NCBI GenBank assembly: GCA_964591705.1
Contig: CAZQCX010000003.1
Coordinates: 10,933-74,932, forward strand
DNA: 64,000 nt
Origin: UBA11855 sp964591705
Lineage (GTDB): Archaea; Thermoproteota; Bathyarchaeia; Bathyarchaeales; Bathycorpusculaceae
Direction: 5' to 3'
The translations under genes and the position numbers were made by a program. Below the pieces are notes generated by a model. It did not search any database. It saw only the letters and a program-made list of their open reading frames with translations, and was not told where the DNA came from. Below are positions 1-8,737 of the stretch, in pieces (within the stretch, counting starts at the first letter, position 1; each line of letters opens with the position of its first letter).

Positions 1-32
1 ATAGCAAAGAAACATGTTGGAGTGGAAAACGC

Positions 33-1301
33 TTGAAGGCAGTTATTCTCGCCGCGGGAGAGGGCGTTAGGCTAAACCCAATAACGGCAACAAGACCAAA
101 ACACCTCATCAAGATCGGCGGGAAACCAATACTCCAACACTGCCTAGAAGCGTTGAACAGCATAGGCATAACAGAGGCAGTCATAGTCACACACTACATG
201 GGCGAAGCCATTCGAAAAGACCTTGGAGACGGCGCGAAACTGGGCATGCGACTGGAATATGTTGAGCAGCCGTCGGTATTGGGAACGGGAAACGCCACAA
301 GTGTCGCCGAACCCTTCGTTAAGAACCATTTTCTTCTGATCTACGGTGACCTGCTCTTTACATCTTACGCGGTCAAACGTGTAGTTGACTCGTTCAATGA
401 CGAACAGCCTATTGCCGCCATGGCAGTTGTTCCAGTGGATAAACCCGAGAACTACGGGATTGTCCAATTGGAAAAAGAGCGAAGAGTCAAACGTGTTGTA
501 GAGAAACCAGATAGAGGACAAGCCCCCTCAAACCTAGCCAACGCGGGTCTATACGCCTTTTGCTCAGAGATTTTTGATGAGATCCGCAGTCTCAAAGCTT
601 CCAAAAGGGGTGAACTTGAACTAACTGACGCGCTATCGCGGTTCATAAGACGGAAGAAAGCAGTGCTTGCCACCGAAATCCCGAAGGACGACTGGATAGA
701 TATTGGACGCCCATGGGACCTGCTTGAAGCAAACTCCTGGGTACTGAAGCGAATGAAACACACCATTAATGGAGACATTGAACAAGGAGCACATCTAATC
801 GGATCAGTGACGGTTGCCGAATCTGCAAGAATCCGATCGGGCGCCTATATTGAGGGTCCAAGTTTCATAGATGAAAACAGCGACATAGGACCGAACTGCT
901 ACATACGCCCATGCACAAGCATCGGCAAAAAAACCCGCATTGGAAACGCCGTTGAACTCAAGAACAGCATAATCATGGACAGAACTCACATCGGACACTT
1001 GTCTTATGTCGGCGACAGCATCATAGGCGAACGATGCAACCTAGGAGCAGGCACAATAACAGCCAACTACCGCCTTGATTCAAGAACCATAAAAGTAATG
1101 ATCAAAGACAAACTCGTCGACAGCGGAAGACGAAAACTGGGCGCCATACTCGGTGACGATGTGAAAACAGGAATCAACGCACTCTTCATGCCCGGCGTCA
1201 AAGTTGGCAACAAAAGCTGGATAGGACCAAACTACATCTTGAACAGGGATCTGACTGCAAATACAAAGGCTCTCCTTTCACAGAATAAAGAGGAAAACTA
1301 A
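33..1301 (+). CDS. glmU: Bifunctional sugar-1-phosphate nucleotidylyltransferase/acetyltransferase (GlmU-like)
   Basis: Predicted to activate a sugar 1-phosphate to an NDP-sugar and, through its C-terminal half, to acetylate an amino sugar for surface glycan synthesis. Residues 5-25 carry the nucleotidyltransferase signature (LAAGEGVRLNP, then RPKHL), and YGDLLF near residue 105 is the usual metal-binding Asp region. From about residue 245 the sequence turns into I/V-G hexapeptide repeats of a left-handed beta helix, including GAGTITANYR, a hallmark of the GlmU acetyltransferase part. The length of 422 aa fits archaeal members. The start is TTG. The substrate (glucosamine versus glucose phosphate) cannot be fixed from sequence alone. 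Confidence 0.93.
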   Translation: MKAVILAAGEGVRLNPITATRPKHLIKIGGKPILQHCLEALNSIGITEAVIVTHYMGEAIRKDLGDGAKLGMRLEYVEQPSVLGTGNATSVAEPFVKNHFLLIYGDLLFTSYAVKRVVDSFNDEQPIAAMAVVPVDKPENYGIVQLEKERRVKRVVEKPDRGQAPSNLANAGLYAFCSEIFDEIRSLKASKRGELELTDALSRFIRRKKAVLATEIPKDDWIDIGRPWDLLEANSWVLKRMKHTINGDIEQGAHLIGSVTVAESARIRSGAYIEGPSFIDENSDIGPNCYIRPCTSIGKKTRIGNAVELKNSIIMDRTHIGHLSYVGDSIIGERCNLGAGTITANYRLDSRTIKVMIKDKLVDSGRRKLGAILGDDVKTGINALFMPGVKVGNKSWIGPNYILNRDLTANTKALLSQNKEEN

Positions 1302-1396
1302 ACAAAACACCTTAAACAGAATGTGCCCCTTTTCAACCAAAATCAAAGATAAATAGTCGTAATGCATTTTCGTTAGAATCAACGGAGGCAAAACCC

Positions 1397-1819
1397 TTGT
1401 CAATTGCGCAGAGGAAATACTTCACAGAAGTCGGAGCGTTGGTTGACAAACCAGTAACGATAGTAACCACCACTGGAAAAACGCTTAGTGGCACCCTCAT
1501 CGGCATCAATCAGGATGACCTGAGTCTCTGTTTAGCAGAAGTCAAAGATGATTCGGGCAAATTGGCTCACAGAGTCTTCCTAAACGGAAACACTGTGGCA
1601 CAAATACTGAGCTCAGAAAAACCATTCGATTTGAAATCTTTGGCGAGTCGTCTGGAAAAGGTTTTTCCGACCATGGTAAGACTCTACGAGGACAAAGGTT
1701 TCATCTGGGTAATGGACAAAGTCAAGCTGACGGAAAGGGGCGTTGTTGAAGGCTCCGGGCCGGCTGCTGAACGAGTCCAGAAAGTGTATGAACAATTCAT
1801 ATCCGCGACCAAGGTCTAG
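1397..1819 (+). CDS. Lsm-like RNA-binding protein with C-terminal extension
   Basis: The first about 75 residues read as a small Sm fold: VDKPVTIVTTTGKTLSGTLIGINQDDLSLCLAEV, split by the variable loop, then RVFLNGNTVAQI as the Sm2-like strand pair. A further 65 residues (helix plus KLTERGVVEGSGPAAERVQ) form a separate C-terminal domain. Sm-like proteins of this type are RNA-binding and oligomeric; partner RNAs are unknown. It starts at TTG behind GGAGG (1384-1388). It converges with the next gene, and the two stop codons overlap inside a shared CTAG. Assignment to the Lsm superfamily is fairly secure; the specific role is not. Confidence 0.8.
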   Translation: MSIAQRKYFTEVGALVDKPVTIVTTTGKTLSGTLIGINQDDLSLCLAEVKDDSGKLAHRVFLNGNTVAQILSSEKPFDLKSLASRLEKVFPTMVRLYEDKGFIWVMDKVKLTERGVVEGSGPAAERVQKVYEQFISATKV

Positions 1820-2586
1820 ATAAACCACCGCATCGCTTGCTCCTCTTTCTTCTTTTCTTCTCTCAAGTTCCTAATCAAACCAAAAGAATCCAAGATCTCC
1901 TTAGTCTGGTTCGCAGTTGCGTCAAGTCCTGAAAGGTCAACATTCAAATTCAAGTATTTTCCCAGCATTGCTAACGCGTATTGAGAAGCAACCATATCAG
2001 GATACATGCCCAAAGTGTCAACAAGAAGCGAAAAACCTTTCACACCCCTGAGTTTCGCCAGCCCTATGAGCAAACCAGCTATCCCGAAAACATGACCAAC
2101 CATGATCTTCGTGCCCAAACCCAAAGCTTCTTTCAGAGTCTCTTGGTCCGTTGCAGCGCTATAGATCCCAGGAACAGGTTGAACTTGGTCTTTCTTGAAG
2201 CCCCCAATTGATATTACGAATCGGCAACCCACTTCTCGCACGATTTCAAGCACCTTGTCACAGAGTTCATACTGCCCAAATGTCGTCAAAGCCTGTGTAT
2301 TTCCATACCAGATGATCAAGTCTCGTCCGCCATCGCCTCGCCTAACGTAGTACAGCTCATTGATGGGTGAACGCGTGCTTCCATTCTCAACTGTAACTGC
2401 GAAATCTTGGAAAGACGCTGAGACTATCTGAGCAAAACGTTTCGCTTTCAGCTCCTTGATCAAATGCAAGGCTAAAATGTTGGCTACAAAACCAATTCCG
2501 GGCAAACCTTCGATCAGTATGGGATCTTTAAGTTGCGGCTTTTCAGAGACTTCTATTGTGCAGACCATGCTTTGAGCCCCAATCAT
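1816..2586 (-). CDS. PAC2 family protein (proteasome assembly chaperone-like)
   Basis: The sequence shows LIEGLPGIGFVANILALHLI near residue 28, which is the standard opening of the PAC2/COG2047 family, followed by ISIGGFKKDQ and the alternating beta/alpha pattern of the nucleoside phosphorylase-like fold. Archaeal PAC2 relatives act as proteasome assembly chaperones or ATP-independent factors. The C-terminus ends in an aromatic-hydrophobic tail (RWFI), reminiscent of tails that dock on the proteasome ring, but this is an inference. A start six codons in (2568) is also possible. A TATA-like element lies at about 2613-2621 for this strand. Confidence 0.85.
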   Translation of the reverse strand: MIGAQSMVCTIEVSEKPQLKDPILIEGLPGIGFVANILALHLIKELKAKRFAQIVSASFQDFAVTVENGSTRSPINELYYVRRGDGGRDLIIWYGNTQALTTFGQYELCDKVLEIVREVGCRFVISIGGFKKDQVQPVPGIYSAATDQETLKEALGLGTKIMVGHVFGIAGLLIGLAKLRGVKGFSLLVDTLGMYPDMVASQYALAMLGKYLNLNVDLSGLDATANQTKEILDSFGLIRNLREEKKKEEQAMRWFI

Positions 2587-2788
2587 ACTAGACTTCTATC
2601 AGAGGTGACTATTCGATATAAGTGTGATGATAAAACCACCAATACCCGGCAAGACACCGGTAACCATACGGTCTGCTTATGACCTCTAATTCACAACCCC
2701 TCCGCAATTGTATTCGGTAGAATACAAGAGCAAGTAGCCAGCTCACGTCGCGAGAGCCAACGTTTTTTTACAAGCGACGCTTGCTCTC

Positions 2789-4438
2789 TTGTACAGGTCT
2801 CCATACTTGAGCTTCGAAGTGAAAGAGAAAGACTTACTCGCCAGAATCGGAAAGCTGAAAACCAAGAGCGCGACAGTTGAAACGCCCCTACTCTTTCCTG
2901 TGATAAACCCCAGCATTCAACCTGTTTCTCCAGCCAGACTCAAAGAAGAATTCGGTTTCGAAGCAATCATAACTAACGCCTACATTCTAAAGAAGCACTA
3001 CCTCGACCAACCCGCCAAAATCGGATTGCACAATTTTCTTGACTACGACGGCGCAATAATGACCGATTCTGGAGCCTATCAAATACTCATCTACGGTGGC
3101 GTCGAAATTGAACAAGCTGAAATCGTCAGCTACCAGGAGAACATAGGAAGCGACATCGCAACCATTCTCGACATCCCGACAGGCTGGAAAGTCACCAAAG
3201 AACATGCTTCCGTGACTGTGGAAGAAACACTGAGAAGAGCCAAAGACTTCTTCAGATCCAAAACACGAGACGACATTCTCTGGGTAGGCCCAGTACAAGG
3301 CGGAAGACATCTTGACCTCGTGGCGAAATCAGCCTTGGAAATGAGCAAGATGCCATTCCACATCCATGCCCTTGGCAGCCCAACTGAAGTCATGCAAAGC
3401 TACAGGTTCGACGTCCTTGTTGATATGATCATGACTGCAAAAAAGAATCTACCCATAGAGAAACCCCTCCACCTCTTTGGCGCAGGGCACCCAATCATGC
3501 TCTCCTTAGCTGTCGCTCTGGGATGCGACCTGTTCGATTCCGCAGCATACGCACTCTATGCCCGGCAAAATCGCTACATGACTGAAAACGGAACTTGGAA
3601 GCTGAGCGAACTCGACTACTTCCCTTGCTACTGTCCGAAGTGCAGTCGCGAAAAACCAAAAGAAGTTCTCGCCAAGTCCGCCAAGGAGCAAGAAATCTTC
3701 CTCGCAGAACACAACCTGTACGCATGCTCAGGAGAGCTCAGACGCATAAAACAGGCGATTCGAGATGGCAAGCTTTGGGAACACGCAGAAACAAGAGCTC
3801 ACTCACACCCAACCCTCCTGACCGCATTCAGGAAACTGAAGGAACACAAAAGCCTCCTCGAGAAACACAACCCAACAGTAAAGAGAAGCGGCTTGTTCTT
3901 CTATGATTCAGAAGGACTATCCCGCCCCGAAATCACACACTACAGAGCAAGACTCAGAGACCGCTACAGTCACCCAGAAAGATCCAAGGTCCTTCTTCTT
4001 GCCCCACAGACCCACAACAAACCCTACCACAAAGCAAGGGAATACCAGAAAATCCAACAAACTCTGAAGAGATTCGAAAACAACATCCTAGAAAAAATCC
4101 ATGTGTGCTTTTACGCGGCACCTTTCGGCGTTATTCCCATCGAACTCGACGAGGTCTACCCACTCTCTCAACATGAAAATGCTAGTTCACTTGGAAATGA
4201 CACTGCTTGTCACGTAGCAAGCGAGGTAGCAAACTTCATCACACGATCACACTACAACAACGTTGTGCTGATCAATGACCCTCAGAACTGGGGCGACCAT
4301 ATAAAGAAAGCATGCAAGAAATCATGCTCGAGCAAAGGACTCAAATTCAGCAATCTCACCATAAAAGAAGACTCAACCAAAAACATTTTAACCCGTTTGG
4401 AAATGGTTCTGAAGAAAAACTTGAGCGAGCAACCATGA
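2789..4438 (+). CDS. tgtA: tRNA-guanine(15) transglycosylase (archaeosine pathway)
   Basis: Exchanges guanine 15 of tRNA for preQ0, the first step of archaeosine formation. The TGT barrel is complete: DSGAYQ near residue 95 (nucleophile region), DIPTGW near 132, the WVGPVQGG segment, and a zinc site CYCPKC with a distal His in LAEHNLY. Residues about 345-500 match the TgtA/ArcS C-terminal domain (KPYHKAREY, then APFGVIP and DEVYPLSQ). The 549-aa length is short for TgtA and I see no clear PUA domain at the end. Starts at TTG; its stop overlaps the ATG of the PHP gene (ATGA), so the two are probably translationally coupled. Confidence 0.95.
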   Translation: MYRSPYLSFEVKEKDLLARIGKLKTKSATVETPLLFPVINPSIQPVSPARLKEEFGFEAIITNAYILKKHYLDQPAKIGLHNFLDYDGAIMTDSGAYQILIYGGVEIEQAEIVSYQENIGSDIATILDIPTGWKVTKEHASVTVEETLRRAKDFFRSKTRDDILWVGPVQGGRHLDLVAKSALEMSKMPFHIHALGSPTEVMQSYRFDVLVDMIMTAKKNLPIEKPLHLFGAGHPIMLSLAVALGCDLFDSAAYALYARQNRYMTENGTWKLSELDYFPCYCPKCSREKPKEVLAKSAKEQEIFLAEHNLYACSGELRRIKQAIRDGKLWEHAETRAHSHPTLLTAFRKLKEHKSLLEKHNPTVKRSGLFFYDSEGLSRPEITHYRARLRDRYSHPERSKVLLLAPQTHNKPYHKAREYQKIQQTLKRFENNILEKIHVCFYAAPFGVIPIELDEVYPLSQHENASSLGNDTACHVASEVANFITRSHYNNVVLINDPQNWGDHIKKACKKSCSSKGLKFSNLTIKEDSTKNILTRLEMVLKKNLSEQP

Positions 4439-5040
4439 TTAACGCCGACCTGCATATTCACACAATGTATTCCTCCGATTCAGCAATAGCTCCCAAAACT
4501 CTTGTGGAAAAACTTGTAGCGCACAAATCAGTCAAAGTTGCCGCCATTACCGACCACGACACAATAAGAGGTTGCAACACAATACGAAAGATAGCCTCAA
4601 CCCACACTGACATTCTCATCATACCTGGAGTTGAGATCAGCACTCAAGAGGGCGACATCGTAGTGCTAGGAACAGAAGAAATGCCTCCCCATCCATGGAC
4701 TGCAGAAAACATCTTAGATTTCTCAAGAGCAAACGGCTCAGTCTCGGTTGTTGTTCACCCATACAGGGAATATGGGATGGGCGACCAAACGCAAAAATAC
4801 AAAGTCGATGCCATAGAGGTTCTCAACGGAGCCTCACCACAGTCAGCTAACGAGGCAGCACAGAAACTAGCCAATCTCATGGGTCTACCAGGAATAGCAG
4901 GCAGCGACGCCCATCAAACACTGGAGCTTCTCACAGTATACACGCAGGTTCAAGCATCCATGGATATCGACGAAATATTGAAGGCGATACGAAAGGGATT
5001 AGTGTCAATTCCATCCCTTGGTGGGTCAATACATTTTTAA
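4435..5040 (+). CDS. PHP domain phosphoesterase
   Basis: A 201-aa metal-dependent phosphoesterase of the PHP superfamily. Motifs: DLHIHTMYSSD at residues 4-14, ITDHDT near 41, PGVEIS near 63, a VVHPYRE His, and GSDAH near 160, which together build the trinuclear metal site. The frame is open further upstream into tgtA, but the homologous region begins at the ATG at 4435, which overlaps the tgtA stop as ATGA. The substrate is unknown; small stand-alone PHP proteins act on nucleotides, phosphate monoesters or DNA ends. A second, clearly related protein lies at 41874-42536. Confidence 0.88.
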   Translation: MINADLHIHTMYSSDSAIAPKTLVEKLVAHKSVKVAAITDHDTIRGCNTIRKIASTHTDILIIPGVEISTQEGDIVVLGTEEMPPHPWTAENILDFSRANGSVSVVVHPYREYGMGDQTQKYKVDAIEVLNGASPQSANEAAQKLANLMGLPGIAGSDAHQTLELLTVYTQVQASMDIDEILKAIRKGLVSIPSLGGSIHF

Positions 5041-5096
5041 AAGACATGGCTGTTCATGATATCGCGTTATCAGGCAAATGAAAAGGATGGTTTCTT

Positions 5097-6353
5097 TTGC
5101 AAGTCAAATTCCTAGGCGGCGCCCGAGAAGTAGGCAGAATCGGAATCAGTGTCAAGTCAGAAAAAGCCCACGCCATACTTGACTATGGTGTCATGCTTGA
5201 TCCTGAACCGGGATTTCCCATGCATGTTCCTCCAAAAGACGTTGACGCTGTAATACTCACCCACAGCCACCTCGACCATTCAGGCGCCGTTCCAATATTC
5301 TTTGTTGGCGGAAAAACGCGTCTGTATGCAAACAAGCTTAATCTGGAACTAGCGCAATTGTTGATTCAAGACTTCATCCATCTTTCTGGTTACTATTTGC
5401 CATTTGAATACCTCGAACTCAAAACTATGAATCGAAGTAACAAGCACATAGACTTTGGCGTCGAGGAATCCTTCGGAGACATGCGTCTCCGTCTTCTAAA
5501 CGCTGGGCACACGCCTGGCAGTGGTCAAGTTCTTATTGAGGCTGACGGCAAAAGATTGCTCTACACTGGAGACTTCAACACTACAGACAGCAAACTCCTA
5601 GAAGGAGCAAGCATGAACTATGGAGACCTAGACGCTGTAATAATCGAAAGCACATATGCAAACGAAGACCATACAGAAAGACCAGAACTCGAGAAAAGAT
5701 TTGTAGAATCCGCAACGGAAACCGTTGAAAAAGGCGGAACTGTTTTGGTGCCTGCTTTCGGAGTCGGACGCTCGCAAGAAATTGCATGTGTTCTAGCAGC
5801 TCACCATTTCGAGTACCCTGTAGTACTAGACGGTATGGCCCGCGAAGCTAGCCGAATAATCATGAACCATAAGGAATTCCTGCGAGATCCGAAACTGTTC
5901 ATCGACGCTATGCATTCAGCAGAGTGGGTGGAAGGATGGCGAGACCGCAGACGTGCACCTAGGACCCCAGGCGTTATAATCACAACTGCTGGAATGCTGA
6001 AAGGCGGTCCTGCCGCATTCTATTTGTCAAAGCTAGGGAAGAAAGCCGTCAACTCAATCTACTTAGTTAGCTACCAAATCCCAGGCACTCCTGGCAAAGA
6101 ACTACTGGAAAAAGGAATCTGCCTCATCGATGGAAAGATCCGCAAAATCAAAGCTCACTATGAACATTTTGATTTCTCATCTCACTGCGGAGCGAGCCAA
6201 CTGAAAGAGGCATTGAGGAAACTTGGCGGCAACCCAAAGGTCTTCGTGGTCCATGGAGCTGAAGGCAACTGTGAGCTTCTTGCAGGTTGGGCAAAATCAG
6301 AGCTGGGGTTAGAAGCATTCGCACCAGAGACCGGCGACATTTTTGAGATCTAA
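5097..6353 (+). CDS. Beta-CASP metallo-beta-lactamase RNase (aCPSF2-like, no KH domain)
   Basis: Predicted RNA endo/exonuclease related to CPSF-73. The metallo-beta-lactamase core shows THSHLDHSGA near residue 60, AGHTPGSG near 138 and YTGDFN near 158. The beta-CASP insert carries motif A (IIESTYAN), the FSSHCG His region, and motif C (VVHGAEGNC) near the end. At 418 aa it lacks the N-terminal KH domains of aCPSF1, so it fits the shorter aCPSF2 group. TTG start. A second MBL nuclease relative sits at 27116-28168. Confidence 0.92.
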   Translation: MQVKFLGGAREVGRIGISVKSEKAHAILDYGVMLDPEPGFPMHVPPKDVDAVILTHSHLDHSGAVPIFFVGGKTRLYANKLNLELAQLLIQDFIHLSGYYLPFEYLELKTMNRSNKHIDFGVEESFGDMRLRLLNAGHTPGSGQVLIEADGKRLLYTGDFNTTDSKLLEGASMNYGDLDAVIIESTYANEDHTERPELEKRFVESATETVEKGGTVLVPAFGVGRSQEIACVLAAHHFEYPVVLDGMAREASRIIMNHKEFLRDPKLFIDAMHSAEWVEGWRDRRRAPRTPGVIITTAGMLKGGPAAFYLSKLGKKAVNSIYLVSYQIPGTPGKELLEKGICLIDGKIRKIKAHYEHFDFSSHCGASQLKEALRKLGGNPKVFVVHGAEGNCELLAGWAKSELGLEAFAPETGDIFEI

Positions 6354-6514
6354 CAAAACTGAAATTCAGGAGGCTACCTCGAAAATCAATGCCAACCATC
6401 AGCCTGTCCTTCACTTCAGCTTACCATCACAATTGCCCAGAATCATCAACTGCAAAATATTCTGTCGAAACTGTTACTCAAAAACCTGACATCAAATGAG
6501 TAGGAGAAAATGAT

Positions 6515-7336
6515 ATGGGGGACGAATTCAAGGCTCAGCCAATCTATCTGATCCCAATAATAGCCAGCCTCATCGTTGGGTTCGCTTGTGCCTATCTGCT
6601 CAGCTTGAATCCTGCGCCATCCTACCCCATTACCCCTTTTCCCGATACTCCTTCTGGCTCCGTAAGCAACGCCCTCTACTTCGTTGTGATTGTCGCATTG
6701 GGCGCTACGATCTTCTATTTTCTCATTAAGTGGAAAAGCCGAAAAGCCATATCCTTTCTCATTGCCTTAGCATTGACAGCAGCCTCGATGCTTCTGTCAG
6801 TCTTCTATCTTTCAACTCTCCTTTCGTCACTCCCAAATTGGAGGACCCTTGTCGCCGTTCTTGCCACAATAATAACGATTCTCTTCAACCTCACAATATT
6901 CAAAATTGGGGGCAAAACCCAGAACGCTGTTGTCATAGCGTTGGGAGGAGCTCTCGGAGTATTCTTGAGTTATTCCATCCCTCTCTGGAGCACAATCTTG
7001 ATACTGGTGTTCTTGGCGATCTACGATGTAATTGCCGTCTACAAAGGACCTGTCGGGAAGATAGCAAACTCTGGACTTGATCAACTAAAAGGTTTAAGTT
7101 TCACTTTCAAAGAGTTGCAAATGGGTCTAGGAGACTTAGTCTTCTATTCCATGCTTACTGGTGCAATGCTGATGAAAATCGGCTATATCTCCTACCTCCT
7201 GTCGTCAACAGGCATTATGATCGGGTCTTTTGCCACTTTAATGCTCTTGGAGAAAAAGCACATCTTTCCAGGTTTGCCCATCCCGATTCTGCTGGGTCTG
7301 GCAAGCGGTTTTGCAGGTTGGCTATTGCCAATCTAG
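6515..7336 (+). CDS. Presenilin-family intramembrane aspartyl protease
   Basis: A multi-pass membrane protein with the two catalytic aspartate motifs of presenilin/SPP homologues: YDVIAVY near residue 170 and GLGDLVFY (GxGD type) near 205. About nine hydrophobic helices are visible, and the last contains GLPIPI at the position of the PAL motif. It should cleave transmembrane helices within the membrane; substrates are unknown. ATG start preceded by GGAG at 6502-6505. It converges on the AfpA gene, with stop codons overlapping by a few bases. Archaeal presenilin homologues of this length (about 270-300 aa) are known. Confidence 0.9.
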   Translation: MGDEFKAQPIYLIPIIASLIVGFACAYLLSLNPAPSYPITPFPDTPSGSVSNALYFVVIVALGATIFYFLIKWKSRKAISFLIALALTAASMLLSVFYLSTLLSSLPNWRTLVAVLATIITILFNLTIFKIGGKTQNAVVIALGGALGVFLSYSIPLWSTILILVFLAIYDVIAVYKGPVGKIANSGLDQLKGLSFTFKELQMGLGDLVFYSMLTGAMLMKIGYISYLLSSTGIMIGSFATLMLLEKKHIFPGLPIPILLGLASGFAGWLLPI

Positions 7337-7926
7337 CTGTTACAAAACCACTTCTTGAAAAGCTGACTGATCTCCTCAGGGCTCTCCAATACGCGAACGT
7401 CCTCAGTCTGCCTCAACTTGTTAACTTGTTCAACTTCTTCCCTTCGAACTCTGATTTTCATTTCCTTGCCATTGGGCAACCTCGTACAGGCAACTCCTTC
7501 TTTGTAATCAACAGGTGCAATGAATATGGGCACGAAAGCCTTAAGACTCATTATCGCTGCATTCGTAAGCATTGTGTCACCTATTCCACTCACGATTTTT
7601 GCGACAGAGTTAGACGAAGTGGGAGCGATCAAAAGAAACTCGTATTTCCGCATTTGCATCCACGCTGCGAGGAAGGGTGCATTGGCATTGATTTCAACAT
7701 GGACTTTTTCGAAGTTCGTTCTCACCGCAGTTTCAAGGTTGTAGAACCTGAGAACCGTTTCTCCAGCTTTTGAGACAAAAACATGAATGTCAACAACACC
7801 TTCATGCTCTTTCTTAACTTCTCTCATGACTTCTATGAAATCAGCAATCTTATCGCCTGCGCCTGTGATCCCCCACGCAACCTTTCGTTTCTTAACTCTC
7901 TCCTGCTCAACAGTCATGCTTATCAT
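7333..7926 (-). CDS. afpA: Archaeoflavoprotein AfpA
   Basis: A flavoprotein of the dihydromethanopterin reductase/phosphopantothenoylcysteine decarboxylase fold. It opens with KVAWGITGAGD, continues with APTSSNSVAKIVSGIGDTMLTNAA (the flavin-binding region in this family), and matches AfpA in length. In Archaeoglobus, AfpA is reported to pass electrons from ferredoxin to an iron-sulfur flavoprotein; here the upstream gene encodes exactly such a protein, with an ATGA overlap at 7923-7926. A start at ATG 7917 is an alternative. It is likely cytoplasmic and possibly part of an oxidative-stress electron chain. Confidence 0.88.
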   Translation of the reverse strand: MISMTVEQERVKKRKVAWGITGAGDKIADFIEVMREVKKEHEGVVDIHVFVSKAGETVLRFYNLETAVRTNFEKVHVEINANAPFLAAWMQMRKYEFLLIAPTSSNSVAKIVSGIGDTMLTNAAIMSLKAFVPIFIAPVDYKEGVACTRLPNGKEMKIRVRREEVEQVNKLRQTEDVRVLESPEEISQLFKKWFCNS

Positions 7927-8525
7927 TCCTTTGCATGCTCTTCTAGATACTCAGCGAAGCGCTTGACAGTCTTCTTCAAACTTCTGAAACCTTCTTCATC
8001 CTGCATCACACCTTCCAAACTGTCCTTCGACCACAACGTCCCCCCAAGGTTAGCCCCAAAAAACCCTCCGCTGACAGGAATCATTCCGTTCAAGATATAG
8101 AAAGTGTGAATCTGCATAAGCGCAAGTTCTTGACCTCCGCCCCTGTCGCCGCCCACAGCTATTCCGATGCCTATCTTTCCTTTGAAGAAATTCTTGTCTG
8201 CAGCGACTGGCGCGCGGATTCTATCCATCACCGCCTTCACTTGAGCACTTACCCCTCCGTTGTAAACAGGCGTCGCTATAACTATGCCTTTCGCCTGCGC
8301 AAGTAACACATACAATTCCTGAACATCATCCTGGATGATGCAATCCTTGTTCGTAAGACAGTAATCGCAATGCGTGCAATAACCGATTTCCTTTCCCCTA
8401 ATTGTCCACAATCGCGTCTTGAACCCTTTCTCCTCCAGCATGCAAAGCGTTTCCTCAAGAACACGCTCAGTCGCCTGTTTCCGAGGACTACCACAAATCC
8501 CAACTATCATAAGTAACTCATCCAA
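7923..8525 (-). CDS. Iron-sulfur flavoprotein (ISF), NADPH-dependent FMN reductase fold
   Basis: Flavodoxin-like fold with GICGSPRK near residue 10 and TPVYNGGVSAQVKAVMDR near 85. Between them lies the compact cysteine motif CTHCDYCLTNKDC (C-x2-C-x2-C-x5-C) that binds a [4Fe-4S] cluster in ISF proteins of methanogens and Archaeoglobus. Family members take electrons from ferredoxin and reduce O2/H2O2 or unknown acceptors. It lies directly upstream of afpA in the same transcription unit, supporting a ferredoxin-AfpA-ISF electron transfer pair. Confidence 0.9.
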   Translation of the reverse strand: MDELLMIVGICGSPRKQATERVLEETLCMLEEKGFKTRLWTIRGKEIGYCTHCDYCLTNKDCIIQDDVQELYVLLAQAKGIVIATPVYNGGVSAQVKAVMDRIRAPVAADKNFFKGKIGIGIAVGGDRGGGQELALMQIHTFYILNGMIPVSGGFFGANLGGTLWSKDSLEGVMQDEEGFRSLKKTVKRFAEYLEEHAKE

Positions 8526-8737
8526 AATCCCTAACTCCCAATTCTCATTAATACCTTCCTGAATAGCCTTCTCTTCGAGAAACTAACCGCCACTCGAGAG
8601 TCACATCAGGACAAAGCTGTCAACTCTAACTCAGACAAACTTCTAAACCACCCTGTTTGGGTTAGACTTGGAACCTTCGAATGGGCTTCTTCTTCCCCTA
8701 TAGAAAAAGAGATGATGATTCTCTGAATTGCTGTTTT

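Noticed and set aside
7318..7773. Plus-strand 151-codon frame
   Set aside because: Runs antisense through afpA, whose minus-strand frame is clearly the real gene.
8671..8686. TTCGAAT flanked by GAACC/GGGC, resembling a tRNA T-arm
   Set aside because: Only the innermost stem pairs match and no acceptor, D-arm or anticodon arm is nearby.
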